A stretch of DNA of 64,000 bases from an uncultured Acidimicrobiales bacterium (GTDB lineage Bacteria; Actinomycetota; Acidimicrobiia; Acidimicrobiales; SZUA-35). The notes beneath the pieces are model-generated. The model made no database searches. It was not told where the DNA came from and saw nothing but the letters and a program-made list of their open reading frames with translations. Within the stretch, counting starts at the first letter, position 1. The number at the start of each line of letters is the position of its first letter. Position numbers and translations under genes: made by a program. Location of the stretch: positions 1 through 64,000 of the forward strand of contig CAKZXA010000014.1 in NCBI GenBank assembly GCA_937922045.1, given 5' to 3'. Positions 1-7,809 of this stretch are shown one piece after another.

Positions 1-126
1 CGTACCAATGGTGTTGTTCGTGATGCCATCGAGGCTCGACATCAACTGCTGAACCTGCGTAGAAGCCTGATTGAAGTCACGGGACAGGGCGTCCATCTGT
101 GCCATTTCACCAGCGATTTTGCTCAT
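1..126 (-). CDS. WXG100 (ESAT-6-like) protein, 3' end outside window
   Basis: Only the first 42 residues are present; the gene runs off the left edge. The start ATG is at 124-126 and is preceded by a very strong Shine-Dalgarno (AGGAGG at 132-137). The peptide is helical, rich in Gln, Ser and Met, with no signal peptide, and has the look of the first helix of WXG100 proteins, small helical-hairpin substrates of type VII secretion. The Trp-x-Gly turn would lie outside the window, so the family call rests on the N-terminus only. It is divergent from the PfkB gene. No secretion ATPase is seen here. Confidence 0.7.
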   Translation of the reverse strand, partial: MSKIAGEMAQMDALSRDFNQASTQVQQLMSSLDGITNNTIGT

Positions 127-359
127 GTGATTTCCTCCTGAGTTGCCGACATTCGAGAGCCGGATGGTTGGGGCCGACGACCATTGTGCTGCCGTCGCCG
201 CTTTGTATCCCACTAACCATCTGAGACATCTCACGTTACGAAATTGTCGGAACTTTCTTCGAAAATTTCTGAGAGCGCACGTTGGCTCGAGACAGATACC
301 GCCGCGTTCATCGCTGCTCGACTCGTGAAACTCGCCTGGAGGCTGTACCTTCGTCAGAC
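127..359. other. Divergent intergenic region between WXG100 and PfkB genes
   Basis: This 233-base spacer holds the Shine-Dalgarno of the leftward WXG100 gene (about 132-137) and, at its right end, TACCTT at 346-351, eight bases before the GTG of the PfkB gene, which may be a -10 element. No other gene is evident. Confidence 0.5.
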
Positions 360-1346
360 GTGGAGCATCATCAGAGGGGGCGGGTCGACGTTGTTGGAAT
401 GGGCAACGCCATCGTCGACATCATCGCCAGGACGTCAGAGGACTTCGTAGCCGAGCAAGGGCTGGTCAAGGGGTCGATGTTACTCATCGACGAAGACCGG
501 GCTCACGAGCTCACCAACCTCATCGACGCCGAGGTTGAAGCCTCCGGTGGGTCGGTGGCTAACACCATGGCTGGTATCGCTTCCTTTGGCGGCTCCGCTG
601 CCTTTATTGGCAAGGTAAGCGATGATCGCCTCGGCCGGGTCTTTGGCCAGGACATGAGGCAGCTCGGCGTGAACTTTGACGTTCCGACCTCGGCCGAAGG
701 GCCAGCGACCGGGCGAAGCCTGATCCTGGTCACCCCAGACGCACAACGAACACTCAACACCTTTCTTGGCGTGGCGTCGTTGCTGGAGCCCGATGATGTT
801 CTCTCCTCGACCGTCGCCGGTGGGGAGATCCTTTTCTGTGAGGGCTACCTGTGGGACATCGATTGTTCGAAGGACGCCATACGCAAGGCGATGAAGGTGT
901 CGTCTGAATCCGGAAACAAGGTTGCTTTGACCCTTTCAGACACCTTCTGTGTCGACCGGCACCACCAGGAGTTCATCGACCTTGTCGATGGCCCGGTGGA
1001 CATCTTGTTCGCCAACGAGAACGAGCTCATGCATCTTTATACGTGTGAGCTCGACGAGGCCGTTGAGCAGCTGCGCGGCCGGGTTGAGCTTGGTTGCGTC
1101 ACACGCGGGGCCAAAGGTTCTTGGCTGGTCACCGCTGACCAGACCATCGACATAGCCCCCGAGAACGTCGGCCCCGTCGTCGACACCACCGGAGCCGGCG
1201 ACCAGTATGCGGCCGGGGTGCTCTACGGGCTTTCACACGGTCTTGATCTGGCTCAATGCGGCCGGATCGGTTCACTGGCTGCGGCCGAGGTCATCTCCCA
1301 CATCGGACCGCGACCCGAACGTTCCCTCAGCGACTACCTGGGCTAG
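360..1346 (+). CDS. PfkB-family sugar/nucleoside kinase (adenosine kinase-like)
   Basis: This is a 328-residue ribokinase-fold kinase that transfers phosphate from ATP to a sugar or nucleoside hydroxyl. The N-terminal strand with GMGNA (residues 13-17), the SGGS substrate loop (62-65) and the C-terminal DTTGAGD signature (275-281, catalytic base Asp281) are intact. The wording GNAIVD, KGSM and SGGSVANT resembles the adenosine-kinase-like branch, but substrate cannot be read from sequence. I chose GTG at 360 because the fold begins just after it; an upstream TTG at 282 would add 26 unrelated residues. Its stop overlaps the convergent gene's stop by two bases. Confidence 0.88.
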   Translation: MEHHQRGRVDVVGMGNAIVDIIARTSEDFVAEQGLVKGSMLLIDEDRAHELTNLIDAEVEASGGSVANTMAGIASFGGSAAFIGKVSDDRLGRVFGQDMRQLGVNFDVPTSAEGPATGRSLILVTPDAQRTLNTFLGVASLLEPDDVLSSTVAGGEILFCEGYLWDIDCSKDAIRKAMKVSSESGNKVALTLSDTFCVDRHHQEFIDLVDGPVDILFANENELMHLYTCELDEAVEQLRGRVELGCVTRGAKGSWLVTADQTIDIAPENVGPVVDTTGAGDQYAAGVLYGLSHGLDLAQCGRIGSLAAAEVISHIGPRPERSLSDYLG

Positions 1347-2185
1347 CGCGTTCGCACGTTAGCCACCTGCACCATGCGGTGGCCAAAGAGCACCATGCCA
1401 GCGCCGAAGGCGGCCAGCCAGGCTGCGAGGCCAGGTCCGGTCTCGGGGAGTTCGCTCTCGGTCGTATCGCCACGGCTCGTCGTTGCGCTCTTCGCTTCAA
1501 CGCCTGAGGTAGTGGCGGCGTTCTGTGAGATCGAGTTGTTGGTCAGGTCCGGATCGTTGTGCGTCCCGATCAACGATGCGGTGAGGCTGACTCCCTCGGG
1601 ATTGGCTACCACGGCCTGTACCGAGAGATCACTTTTCTTGGACTGCTGCAGACCTCCTGCGTTAACGCAGTTCAACGTGGCGCTACTTGTGTCGTAGTCA
1701 CATTCCCAGTCGTCGCCAGAAAAGGCGACCGAGGAAGCAACGTCGGGCAAGGTGGCGACGAGCGTCATTGGGCCGCCCTCATCGTCGGGCCCATCGTTCA
1801 TCACGGTGAGCTCCCAGCTGATGGTGTCGCCGCTGGTAGAAGATGTTGCCCCGAGCGTTAGATCAGCACCGGCGCTGCCCTTCAGCCCAACTCGCTGGAT
1901 TGACTTGGCCGATGTTGCAGCGGCCGGCGATGAGGCCGCGCTCGGCGACCCGGCCGACGACGTCGGCTCTGCCGCCATCGCTGCTCCGCTTTGGGCGGCG
2001 ACGACCTGCGTTGGCTGCGTCGTTGTGACGCCAACGATCGCCCCGCCGAGAGCAAGAGCGAGACCGGCCCTGTAGAGGGGGCGGCCGAGACGTCGACTAT
2101 CGGCTATCGGGGTGTCGGCGTTAGCTGCATCGAGAAGTGGAATCTCGTCGACCGATGGGGTGGTGGTGTTGGCGATGGTATTCAT
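1343..2185 (-). CDS. Sortase-anchored surface protein with DUF11-like domain (LPETG)
   Basis: This 280-residue exported protein has a hydrophobic segment at about 44-57, which may act as a signal or anchor, then an Ala/Ser-rich linker. Residues about 105-215 look like a DUF11-type beta-sandwich (DLTL..., NDGPDDEG, DLTNNS). The end is a textbook sortase signal: LPETG at 246-250, a hydrophobic stretch, then a basic tail. It would be linked to the cell wall by a sortase, which is not in this window. The 40-residue N-terminal extension before the hydrophobic segment is unusual. A Shine-Dalgarno-like GAGGA lies about 11 bases before the ATG. Role on the surface is unknown. Confidence 0.78.
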   Translation of the reverse strand: MNTIANTTTPSVDEIPLLDAANADTPIADSRRLGRPLYRAGLALALGGAIVGVTTTQPTQVVAAQSGAAMAAEPTSSAGSPSAASSPAAATSAKSIQRVGLKGSAGADLTLGATSSTSGDTISWELTVMNDGPDDEGGPMTLVATLPDVASSVAFSGDDWECDYDTSSATLNCVNAGGLQQSKKSDLSVQAVVANPEGVSLTASLIGTHNDPDLTNNSISQNAATTSGVEAKSATTSRGDTTESELPETGPGLAAWLAAFGAGMVLFGHRMVQVANVRTR

Positions 2186-2348
2186 GACGCACAGTCCTCA
2201 CTGACTTGCCACGATCACCGGCAGATAGTCGCCGAGACTCGTGTGCTTCATTTGCTTAGTACTAGTGAGTACCAGGCGCGGTGAGGGGCTCGACAGGGCT
2301 CAGCGGCCTGCCGTGTTAGGTGAAACGTCCTGACAGTGGCAGATGTGC

Positions 2349-3383
2349 CTAGCCGGCGTCGAGAGTTTGAGGTCGACCGAACAGGATGCCTTGGCCCCAG
2401 TCGACGTCGAGCTGAGCCAGCGCTGCAGCCTGGGCTTCGGTCTCGACGTTTTCAGCTACGACCCAAGCACCGGTCTCGTGAGCGAGCTCGACGACGGCCT
2501 TGATGATCGCTTTTGACTCTTCGCTGGGTAGGGCGGCGATGAGGTGCCCGGCGAGCTTCAACACATCCGGTTTGAAGCTGGTTGCGACCCGCAGGCTGGA
2601 GTAGCCGTCGCCCACATCGTCGATAGCGATTCGCACGCCAGAGTTACGCAACTTGTTGAGCTGGGCCGCCGCCAGGTCGATGTCGACGTAGCGGTTACGT
2701 TCGGCGGTTTCCAGAACAATCTGATCGGGATCCAGACCGATGTCTTCGGCCTGACGGATCGTGCGGCGAGCGGCCGCAAGGTCGAAGGTGCCATCGGGGG
2801 CCATCATGTTCAAGAAGAGCAAGCCTGCTCCGAGCCAAGGGCCGACGCCTCGGACGGCGAGTTGACGACCGAGCTGGTCGAGGTCGGCTAGCCAGCCTCC
2901 CTTGTTCGCCCTTGCTATCAGATTCTCGGCGGTGAGCACCTCGTTGCCCAAACGGGCTCGGAGTAAGGCTTCGAACCCGACGACGGAGCGATTCGAGAGC
3001 CGCACGATGGGCTGGTAGCGCACCTCGTACTCGAGTTCGCTCGACGCCAGCTCGTCCTGTTCCAACTGATCGGCCACGGTCTGAAGGGTCGTCGACAGCA
3101 GCGATCGTTGGATCAGCTCTTGTGGCGGCGCATCGAGTTGAGCGAAGGCGACGCGGATCTGTTCATGGTTCCGTGTCGATTCGACCAGGTGTTGAAGAAA
3201 GGCGCGTCCGTCGTCGGTTTCGATCCAGACCACGCCGGAACGGATGTCGATGCTTGCGGCCTGAGCGATGAGGTCTTCATCGAGGTGGCGGAGCAAGGTG
3301 GGATTGGGCGACGCGATCAGCACCAAAACAGGCTCGGCCCCAGGAAGGTCAACGAGCTCGGGCCCCCTTGCAACCGACTTCAC
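2349..3383 (-). CDS. EAL-domain protein (c-di-GMP phosphodiesterase-like)
   Basis: This is a 344-residue cytosolic protein. Residues 1-115 are an unrecognised N-terminal domain; 118-340 are an EAL domain that hydrolyses or binds cyclic di-GMP. Visible motifs are EAL at 138-140, LFLNMM (Asn metal ligand), VLETAER, DDVGDGYSS in place of DDFGTGYSS, and GQGILFGRP at the end. Two changes stand out: LKLAG replaces the usual LKID, and AENVET replaces AEGVET. Most metal ligands seem kept, so activity is possible but weakened or receptor-only function is equally possible. The GTG start has TACGCT seven bases upstream, fitting a leaderless transcript. Confidence 0.83.
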   Translation of the reverse strand: MKSVARGPELVDLPGAEPVLVLIASPNPTLLRHLDEDLIAQAASIDIRSGVVWIETDDGRAFLQHLVESTRNHEQIRVAFAQLDAPPQELIQRSLLSTTLQTVADQLEQDELASSELEYEVRYQPIVRLSNRSVVGFEALLRARLGNEVLTAENLIARANKGGWLADLDQLGRQLAVRGVGPWLGAGLLFLNMMAPDGTFDLAAARRTIRQAEDIGLDPDQIVLETAERNRYVDIDLAAAQLNKLRNSGVRIAIDDVGDGYSSLRVATSFKPDVLKLAGHLIAALPSEESKAIIKAVVELAHETGAWVVAENVETEAQAAALAQLDVDWGQGILFGRPQTLDAG

Positions 3384-3390
3384 AGCTACC

Positions 3391-3396
3391 AGCGTA
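3391..3396 (-). promoter_or_regulatory. -10 element of EAL gene, leaderless arrangement
   Basis: TACGCT on the minus strand ends seven bases before the GTG start at 3383, matching the TAnnnT-to-start spacing seen at many other genes in the window. Confidence 0.5.
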
Positions 3397-3458
3397 CAAA
3401 GTAAACGCGATGGTGGCGTCGATGGTGCATGGAGCCCGAGTTCTGGACTGGCCGGCGG

Positions 3459-3480
3459 ACGGTGCGTCTACGGTGCGTCT
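3459..3480. repeat. 11-bp perfect tandem duplication
   Basis: ACGGTGCGTCT occurs twice head to tail (3459-3469 and 3470-3480), in the spacer downstream of the gene at 3501-4097 and upstream of the EAL gene. Confidence 0.9.
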
Positions 3481-3500
3481 ACCTTGCAGCTGACTGCTGG

Positions 3501-4097
3501 TTAGGAGTCGGCTGCGGGCTGAAAACGCAGAGGAAGATCGCCGAGTCGAACGAGGGCAGAGGTGATCCATCCACCCATTGAACTGAAATGCTCGTCGAGA
3601 GCAGAGCCATCCTCAAGTGTCTTCTCATCGAGTTCGTAGCCGCCGGTGTAGGTGATTTCGACGGCGTGGGAGACGATCTCCAGAGCCGAGTCAAAGACGG
3701 TTTCGATCGTCGGGCCCAGGCCGATGAGTTCTTCCTCACCGATGCGGGCAATGGCTGAAGGCATCGAACCCATGATCACGTGAGGATCGGGGGCTTCGAC
3801 CAACCGCTGTACGCGGAAGACGACCTCGATCTCGATCTCCGGCCCTTGAGTGAAGACCTCATCGAGGTACCAGGTTCGGTAGGCCGACTGGGCCCATGTA
3901 GGCCATTCGAGTGTGAGATGGGCCTGCACCCGAGGTGGTTGTCCTTCGCCGGGCAGACCGTAGGAGGTCTCCCAGGTCATGTCGCCGAGCAGGACGTCGG
4001 TTTGAAGGCGTTCTTCCACCGCTTGACGTTCGAGGAGGGCAGATTCCAAGGCATCGCGGAGAGCCCCGATGGCATCGGTAAAGACGTGATCAAGCAT
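3501..4097 (-). CDS. Conserved-looking hypothetical protein
   Basis: I do not recognise this 198-residue protein. It is soluble, acidic, without signal peptide or membrane segment. The first 35 residues look helical; the middle has Trp- and Tyr-rich beta-like text (TWETSYGLPGEG, LEWPTWAQSAYRTWYLDE), and GPEIEIEVVFRVQRL suggests a strand. The ATG at 4095-4097 lies 26 bases after the stop of the upstream VOC gene on the same strand, so the two probably form one transcript. The gap between them holds a 17-bp tandem duplication. Base use is like its neighbours and there is no sign of transfer. Confidence 0.65.
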   Translation of the reverse strand: MLDHVFTDAIGALRDALESALLERQAVEERLQTDVLLGDMTWETSYGLPGEGQPPRVQAHLTLEWPTWAQSAYRTWYLDEVFTQGPEIEIEVVFRVQRLVEAPDPHVIMGSMPSAIARIGEEELIGLGPTIETVFDSALEIVSHAVEITYTGGYELDEKTLEDGSALDEHFSSMGGWITSALVRLGDLPLRFQPAADS

Positions 4098-4103
4098 TGC
4101 TGA

Positions 4104-4136
4104 CGTTCATTGTGTTGGACCGTTCATTGTGTTGGA
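4104..4136. repeat. 17-bp-period tandem duplication covering a stop codon
   Basis: CGTTCATTGTGTTGGA occurs at 4104-4119 and again at 4121-4136 with one base between. The second copy contains the TGA stop of the leftward VOC gene. Confidence 0.92.
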
Positions 4137-4795
4137 TCTGCCGGGTTGGAGCGCGTGTGCGGGGACATGAGAGCGATTGGTACCGAGCACCCGATGCTGG
4201 ATGTGTCGACTGTGGCGATACGTCGCCCAGGTTGGACCGCCGGTTTTGGTGTGCTGATGTGAGAGCCGAGAGCGGCCACCGAAGCATCCAGATCGGGGCT
4301 GCTTAGGGCGAGACCCCAGAAGTGGACAGGTCTATCGTCGAGAGACGGGGTTAGGGGCCCGACCAGTTCGATGATGACCTCGCCGGCCCAGAAGAAAACC
4401 TGTTGGAAGGCGTTTTGTGTGTTCTCACCGACCGTGCGTCGCCGGCGTTCGTCGAAACCTTGGGCCGAGAGCTCGGCCGCGGTGCGATCCACGTTCGCGC
4501 TGCGGATCACGAGATGATCGATCGAGACATCACCGATGGCATGGGCGGGCTCGAAGGCTGAGCGGCGTTGAGCCAGCTCGTCGGTCAGTCGTCGGGTCGG
4601 TAGGCCGTCGATGACGCTGGTCGAAGCGTCGCTCAGAACCCAGGCGATGATGCCGTTGGGTGCATCGCTCGGCTCAAACAAAAGAGCTACGTTGCCGATC
4701 CTGGTCATGCCGTCGCTGACATCGAAGCCAGCCGCTCGCCAGACCTCCGGCCGATCGTCGATGACGAGGGCTTCTAGAGCTGGCATGTCGGCCAA
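4124..4795 (-). CDS. VOC-superfamily (glyoxalase-like) protein
   Basis: This is a 223-residue protein of the vicinal-oxygen-chelate fold. The text IDHLVIRSANVDRTAAELSAQGF (about 93-115) is a typical opening beta-alpha unit with a His at the metal-ligand position, and VFFWAGEVIIELVGP with HFWGLALSSPDLD supply the matching second half. Such proteins are lyases, dioxygenases or isomerases, and the substrate cannot be told. The N-terminal 90 residues may be a diverged first module. The start is uncertain: TTG at 4795 or ATG at 4786 (MPALEALVID); neither has a clear Shine-Dalgarno. It is probably co-transcribed with the gene at 3501-4097. Confidence 0.72.
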   Translation of the reverse strand: MADMPALEALVIDDRPEVWRAAGFDVSDGMTRIGNVALLFEPSDAPNGIIAWVLSDASTSVIDGLPTRRLTDELAQRRSAFEPAHAIGDVSIDHLVIRSANVDRTAAELSAQGFDERRRRTVGENTQNAFQQVFFWAGEVIIELVGPLTPSLDDRPVHFWGLALSSPDLDASVAALGSHISTPKPAVQPGRRIATVDTSSIGCSVPIALMSPHTRSNPADPTQ

Positions 4796-5055
4796 GGGGG
4801 CTTAGCCACGGCTGGACTCAGCCCAGAGGCGTTCAATCATGATGGGGCGCTCTCACGCTCTTGTGCGATTACGTCTACGCATCATTGTTCGATCTCGTCA
4901 TTGCTGTCGGCCGCTTGCCCCTCCATGCAGGTGGGATCAACGCTAGCTCGTTGCTGGCGTGAGCCTGACCCTCTAGCGTACTGTCATCTGTGGGTCGGCA
5001 GGTTGCGCAGGCCGATCTCACCGTTCACCACCGAGGCATAACGAGGTTCGAACCA

Positions 5056-5904
5056 ATGATCAGTGAAGCCGACGGTCTCGGGCCGATTCAGGTTTCGAGC
5101 GATGGAGGCGTCGCTGTCGCCCTGCTCGACAATCCACCCGTCAACCTGCTCGACCGTGACCTGTTCAAATCGTTGCGAACACTGATCTCGCTGGCCGAGG
5201 AAGACCCTGACGTCAAGGTGCTCGTGCTGCGCAGTGCCAATCCGGGTTTCTTTATCGCCCACTACGACGTTGAAGCGATTCTCAGCACCCCGATCGACGA
5301 ACCAGCGCGGCGCCGAGATGAACTGCATGGCTTCCATCAGATGTGTGAGAGCTATCGAACCTCCTCGGTGATTACGATCTGTGAAATCGCTGGTCGAGTC
5401 GGCGGTGGAGGCGGGGAGCTGGCCGCATCCTGCGACATGCGCTACGGCTCTCGAGGCAACACAATCTTGTGCCAGATGGAAGTGCCGCTCGGCATCCTGC
5501 CCGGCGGCAGTGGAACACAACGCCTTCCCCGTTTGGTCGGCCGAGGCGCGGCCTTGGAGATCATCCTCGGTGGCGATGATATCGACGGGGAAACCCTGGA
5601 GCGGTGGGGCTGGCTCAACCGGCTGTTCGAACCGAGCGACCTGTCGGCATGGGTGGATCGTTTCGCCCGACGCCTGGCCTCGTTCGACGCCCAAACACTG
5701 GCGCTGGCCAAGGCATCAACGCTTGCCGGTCTTGGGGACCCGACCCCCGGGCTGCGGGAGGAGGCGTATCTGTTCCAGGAAACGCTGCGACTCGACGCCG
5801 CACAGCAGCGGATGCGATCGTTCCTGCGGCAGGGTGGGCAGACTGTCGAGGGTGAGAGCCGCGTTGGCGCGTTGGGACACGAGCTAGGAGAGTCGTCCTC
5901 GTGA
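5056..5904 (+). CDS. Enoyl-CoA hydratase/isomerase family protein
   Basis: This is a 282-residue crotonase-fold protein acting on acyl-CoA thioesters. The oxyanion loop GRVGGGGGELA carries Glu121, and QMEVPLGILPGGSGTQRL carries Glu142, the two catalytic acids of hydratases. The first CoA-loop motif reads FFIAHYDVEAI instead of the common FCAGADLKE, a variant I recall from other actinobacterial members. ATG at 5056 follows ACGAGG at 5041-5046; a GTG at 4990 would add 22 residues with no fold. TACTGT at 4979-4984 may be a -10 element giving a short leader. It overlaps the next gene by four bases (GTGA), so the two are translationally coupled. Confidence 0.82.
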   Translation: MISEADGLGPIQVSSDGGVAVALLDNPPVNLLDRDLFKSLRTLISLAEEDPDVKVLVLRSANPGFFIAHYDVEAILSTPIDEPARRRDELHGFHQMCESYRTSSVITICEIAGRVGGGGGELAASCDMRYGSRGNTILCQMEVPLGILPGGSGTQRLPRLVGRGAALEIILGGDDIDGETLERWGWLNRLFEPSDLSAWVDRFARRLASFDAQTLALAKASTLAGLGDPTPGLREEAYLFQETLRLDAAQQRMRSFLRQGGQTVEGESRVGALGHELGESSS

Positions 5905-7640
5905 CGGGAACCGATTTGGGTCGCCTGGATGAGGTTGCTCGCTGGATCGAGATCGATCCAGATCCGGAAACGGCGGCCGAACTGGCCGGTCTGCTCGATC
6001 GGGATCCGGTCATGGCCGCCGAACTGTTTGAGGGCCGTATCGCCTTTGGCACGGCAGGGCTGAGGTCCGCCCTCGGTCCTGGGCCTCGACGCATGAACCG
6101 GCTGGTGGTCCGTCAGACCACCGAAGGCCTGATGCGATGGCTGCCCACCGGGGCCCGTGTCGTTATCGGCTACGACGCTCGCCACAAATCGGCCGAGTTC
6201 GCCCGGGATGCTGCTCTCGTGGTCGCAGCCGCCGGTGGGTTCGCCGAACTTTTGAACGAGCCGACACCAACCCCGGTGTTGGCCTACGCCGTGCTCGATC
6301 GCAGCATGGACGCTGGCATCATGATCACCGCCAGCCACAACCCGGCCACCGACAACGGGTACAAGCTCTATCTAGACGACGGCATCCAGTTGGTCTCACC
6401 AGCCGACGCCGAGATCGCCAGCCTGATCGACGAGGTGGCCAGAGAACAAGAAGTCGGCCCAGGGGCTCTCGATCTTGAGGCCGACTGGTCGGCACGCATC
6501 ACGGTGCTCGATGACACCCCGCAGCGTCGCCATAGAGAGGCTGCCATCGGGGTCCTCATGACGGATCGGACCAGGGTGCCCCGGAACGTGTCGGTGGTGT
6601 ACACCGCACTGCATGGGGTCGGCGGGCAGCATCTGCTCTCCTGTTTCGAGGAAGCCGGCTTTCAAGCGCCAACACCGGTCGTTGAGCAGTTTGAACCCGA
6701 CCCAGATTTCCCGACCGCAGCGTTTCCCAACCCTGAAGAGGACGGTGCCCTCGATCTCGCCTTTGCCAGGGCCGACGAACTCGATCCATCGCCAGACCTC
6801 ATCCTGGCCAACGATCCCGATGCCGATCGTCTGGCCGTGGCCGTACAAACGGATCGTAACGGTGATGGAGTGGCGACTTGGCAGCGCCTCACCGGTGATC
6901 AAGTTGGTGCGCTTCTGCTCGACCACATTCTGAGCCATCGCCTTCCATCTGGCGCCGAAAGGCGCTCTGTGGTGGCATCGTCGATCGTCTCCTCTCAACT
7001 GATAAACGCCATGGCGGCCGCCGCCGATGCTCGCGGCGAAGGCAGGGTAAGCAGTGAACGCACACTGACAGGTTTCAAATGGGTGGCTCGCCCCATCGTC
7101 GACCAGCCGGAGGCGACCTATCTCTTCGGCTATGAAGAGGCTTTGGGCTATTGCATTGGTGATGCTGTGCGCGACAAGGACGGGATCTCCGCCGCTCTCG
7201 TCATGGCCGAGCTGGCCGCTGAGTGCCGAGCGCAGGGCACGACCGTGGCCGAGCGCCTCGAAGACATCGCCGCACGCTTCGGGCTTTACGCCACCGATCA
7301 GGTCACGTTCAGCTTCGTCGGTATGGCCGTAGATGCGGCCGAAGAGCTGAAGACGAGGGCGATGGGAATCCGCCCCGACGAGCTGGCCGGAATGGCGGTT
7401 CAGAGGATCGAGGACCTCTCGCTAGGCGCGACCTTACCGCCAACGCCAGGGCTGATCATTGAACTGGCCGGTAGGGCACGAGTACTGATCCGGCCGAGCG
7501 GGACGGAGCCGAAGTTGAAGGTATATCTCGAAGTCGTCGAGACCACCGATGGCGGTGTCGACATCGACCTCGCCCGTCAGCGGGCACAGCACAAGCTTGC
7601 GCTTCTTGCTGAGTCCGTGCGGGCGCATATCGATCGATGA
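5901..7640 (+). CDS. Phosphohexomutase (phosphoglucomutase/phosphomannomutase)
   Basis: This 579-residue alpha-D-phosphohexomutase interconverts hexose 1- and 6-phosphates. All four loops of the family are present: phosphoserine loop TASHNP (near residue 134), metal loop NDPDADR (about 303-310), sugar loop GYEEALGY (about 410) and phosphate loop RPSGTEPKLKVY (about 530). The length and the opening FGTAGLR match the long PgcA/PgmB-type branch that covers glucose and mannose, and sometimes deoxyribose. The GTG start overlaps the upstream crotonase stop by four bases. It would feed sugar-phosphate into wall and glycan synthesis. Confidence 0.93.
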   Translation: MTGTDLGRLDEVARWIEIDPDPETAAELAGLLDRDPVMAAELFEGRIAFGTAGLRSALGPGPRRMNRLVVRQTTEGLMRWLPTGARVVIGYDARHKSAEFARDAALVVAAAGGFAELLNEPTPTPVLAYAVLDRSMDAGIMITASHNPATDNGYKLYLDDGIQLVSPADAEIASLIDEVAREQEVGPGALDLEADWSARITVLDDTPQRRHREAAIGVLMTDRTRVPRNVSVVYTALHGVGGQHLLSCFEEAGFQAPTPVVEQFEPDPDFPTAAFPNPEEDGALDLAFARADELDPSPDLILANDPDADRLAVAVQTDRNGDGVATWQRLTGDQVGALLLDHILSHRLPSGAERRSVVASSIVSSQLINAMAAAADARGEGRVSSERTLTGFKWVARPIVDQPEATYLFGYEEALGYCIGDAVRDKDGISAALVMAELAAECRAQGTTVAERLEDIAARFGLYATDQVTFSFVGMAVDAAEELKTRAMGIRPDELAGMAVQRIEDLSLGATLPPTPGLIIELAGRARVLIRPSGTEPKLKVYLEVVETTDGGVDIDLARQRAQHKLALLAESVRAHIDR

Positions 7641-7667
7641 TCGACGGTCGACGTTAACGAGCGGTTG

Positions 7668-7757
7668 TTAGCTGTTGCGTCCTACTGTGGGCTTCCGGCC
7701 ATGATTGGCCTTCTTCCGACGTGCCAGCAGGCGCTTCTTTCGTCTGCGCTTGGACAT
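7668..7757 (-). CDS. Probable small ribosomal-subunit-associated protein bL37-like (29 aa)
   Basis: This is a 29-residue, extremely basic reading frame: an ATG at 7755-7757, a TAA at 7668-7670, and 13 Arg or Lys in the first 16 residues. The middle KANHGRKP closely recalls the KANHGKRP core I remember for mycobacterial bL37, a 24-residue protein of the large ribosomal subunit. An AAGG about ten bases upstream can serve as ribosome binding site. It stands alone between the phosphohexomutase and PHP genes. I recall the reference sequence from memory and could not align it, so the name is a proposal. Confidence 0.68.
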   Translation of the reverse strand: MSKRRRKKRLLARRKKANHGRKPTVGRNS

Positions 7758-7809
7758 AGCTTCTTACCTTATCGGCGAATGGGTAGGACGCGACTCGGCT
7801 TCGGTGCTG

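Noticed and set aside
5442-6338. 298-codon minus-strand frame across the crotonase and mutase genes
   Set aside because: It overlaps two strongly conserved genes and reads as Arg/Ser/Pro-rich shadow text.
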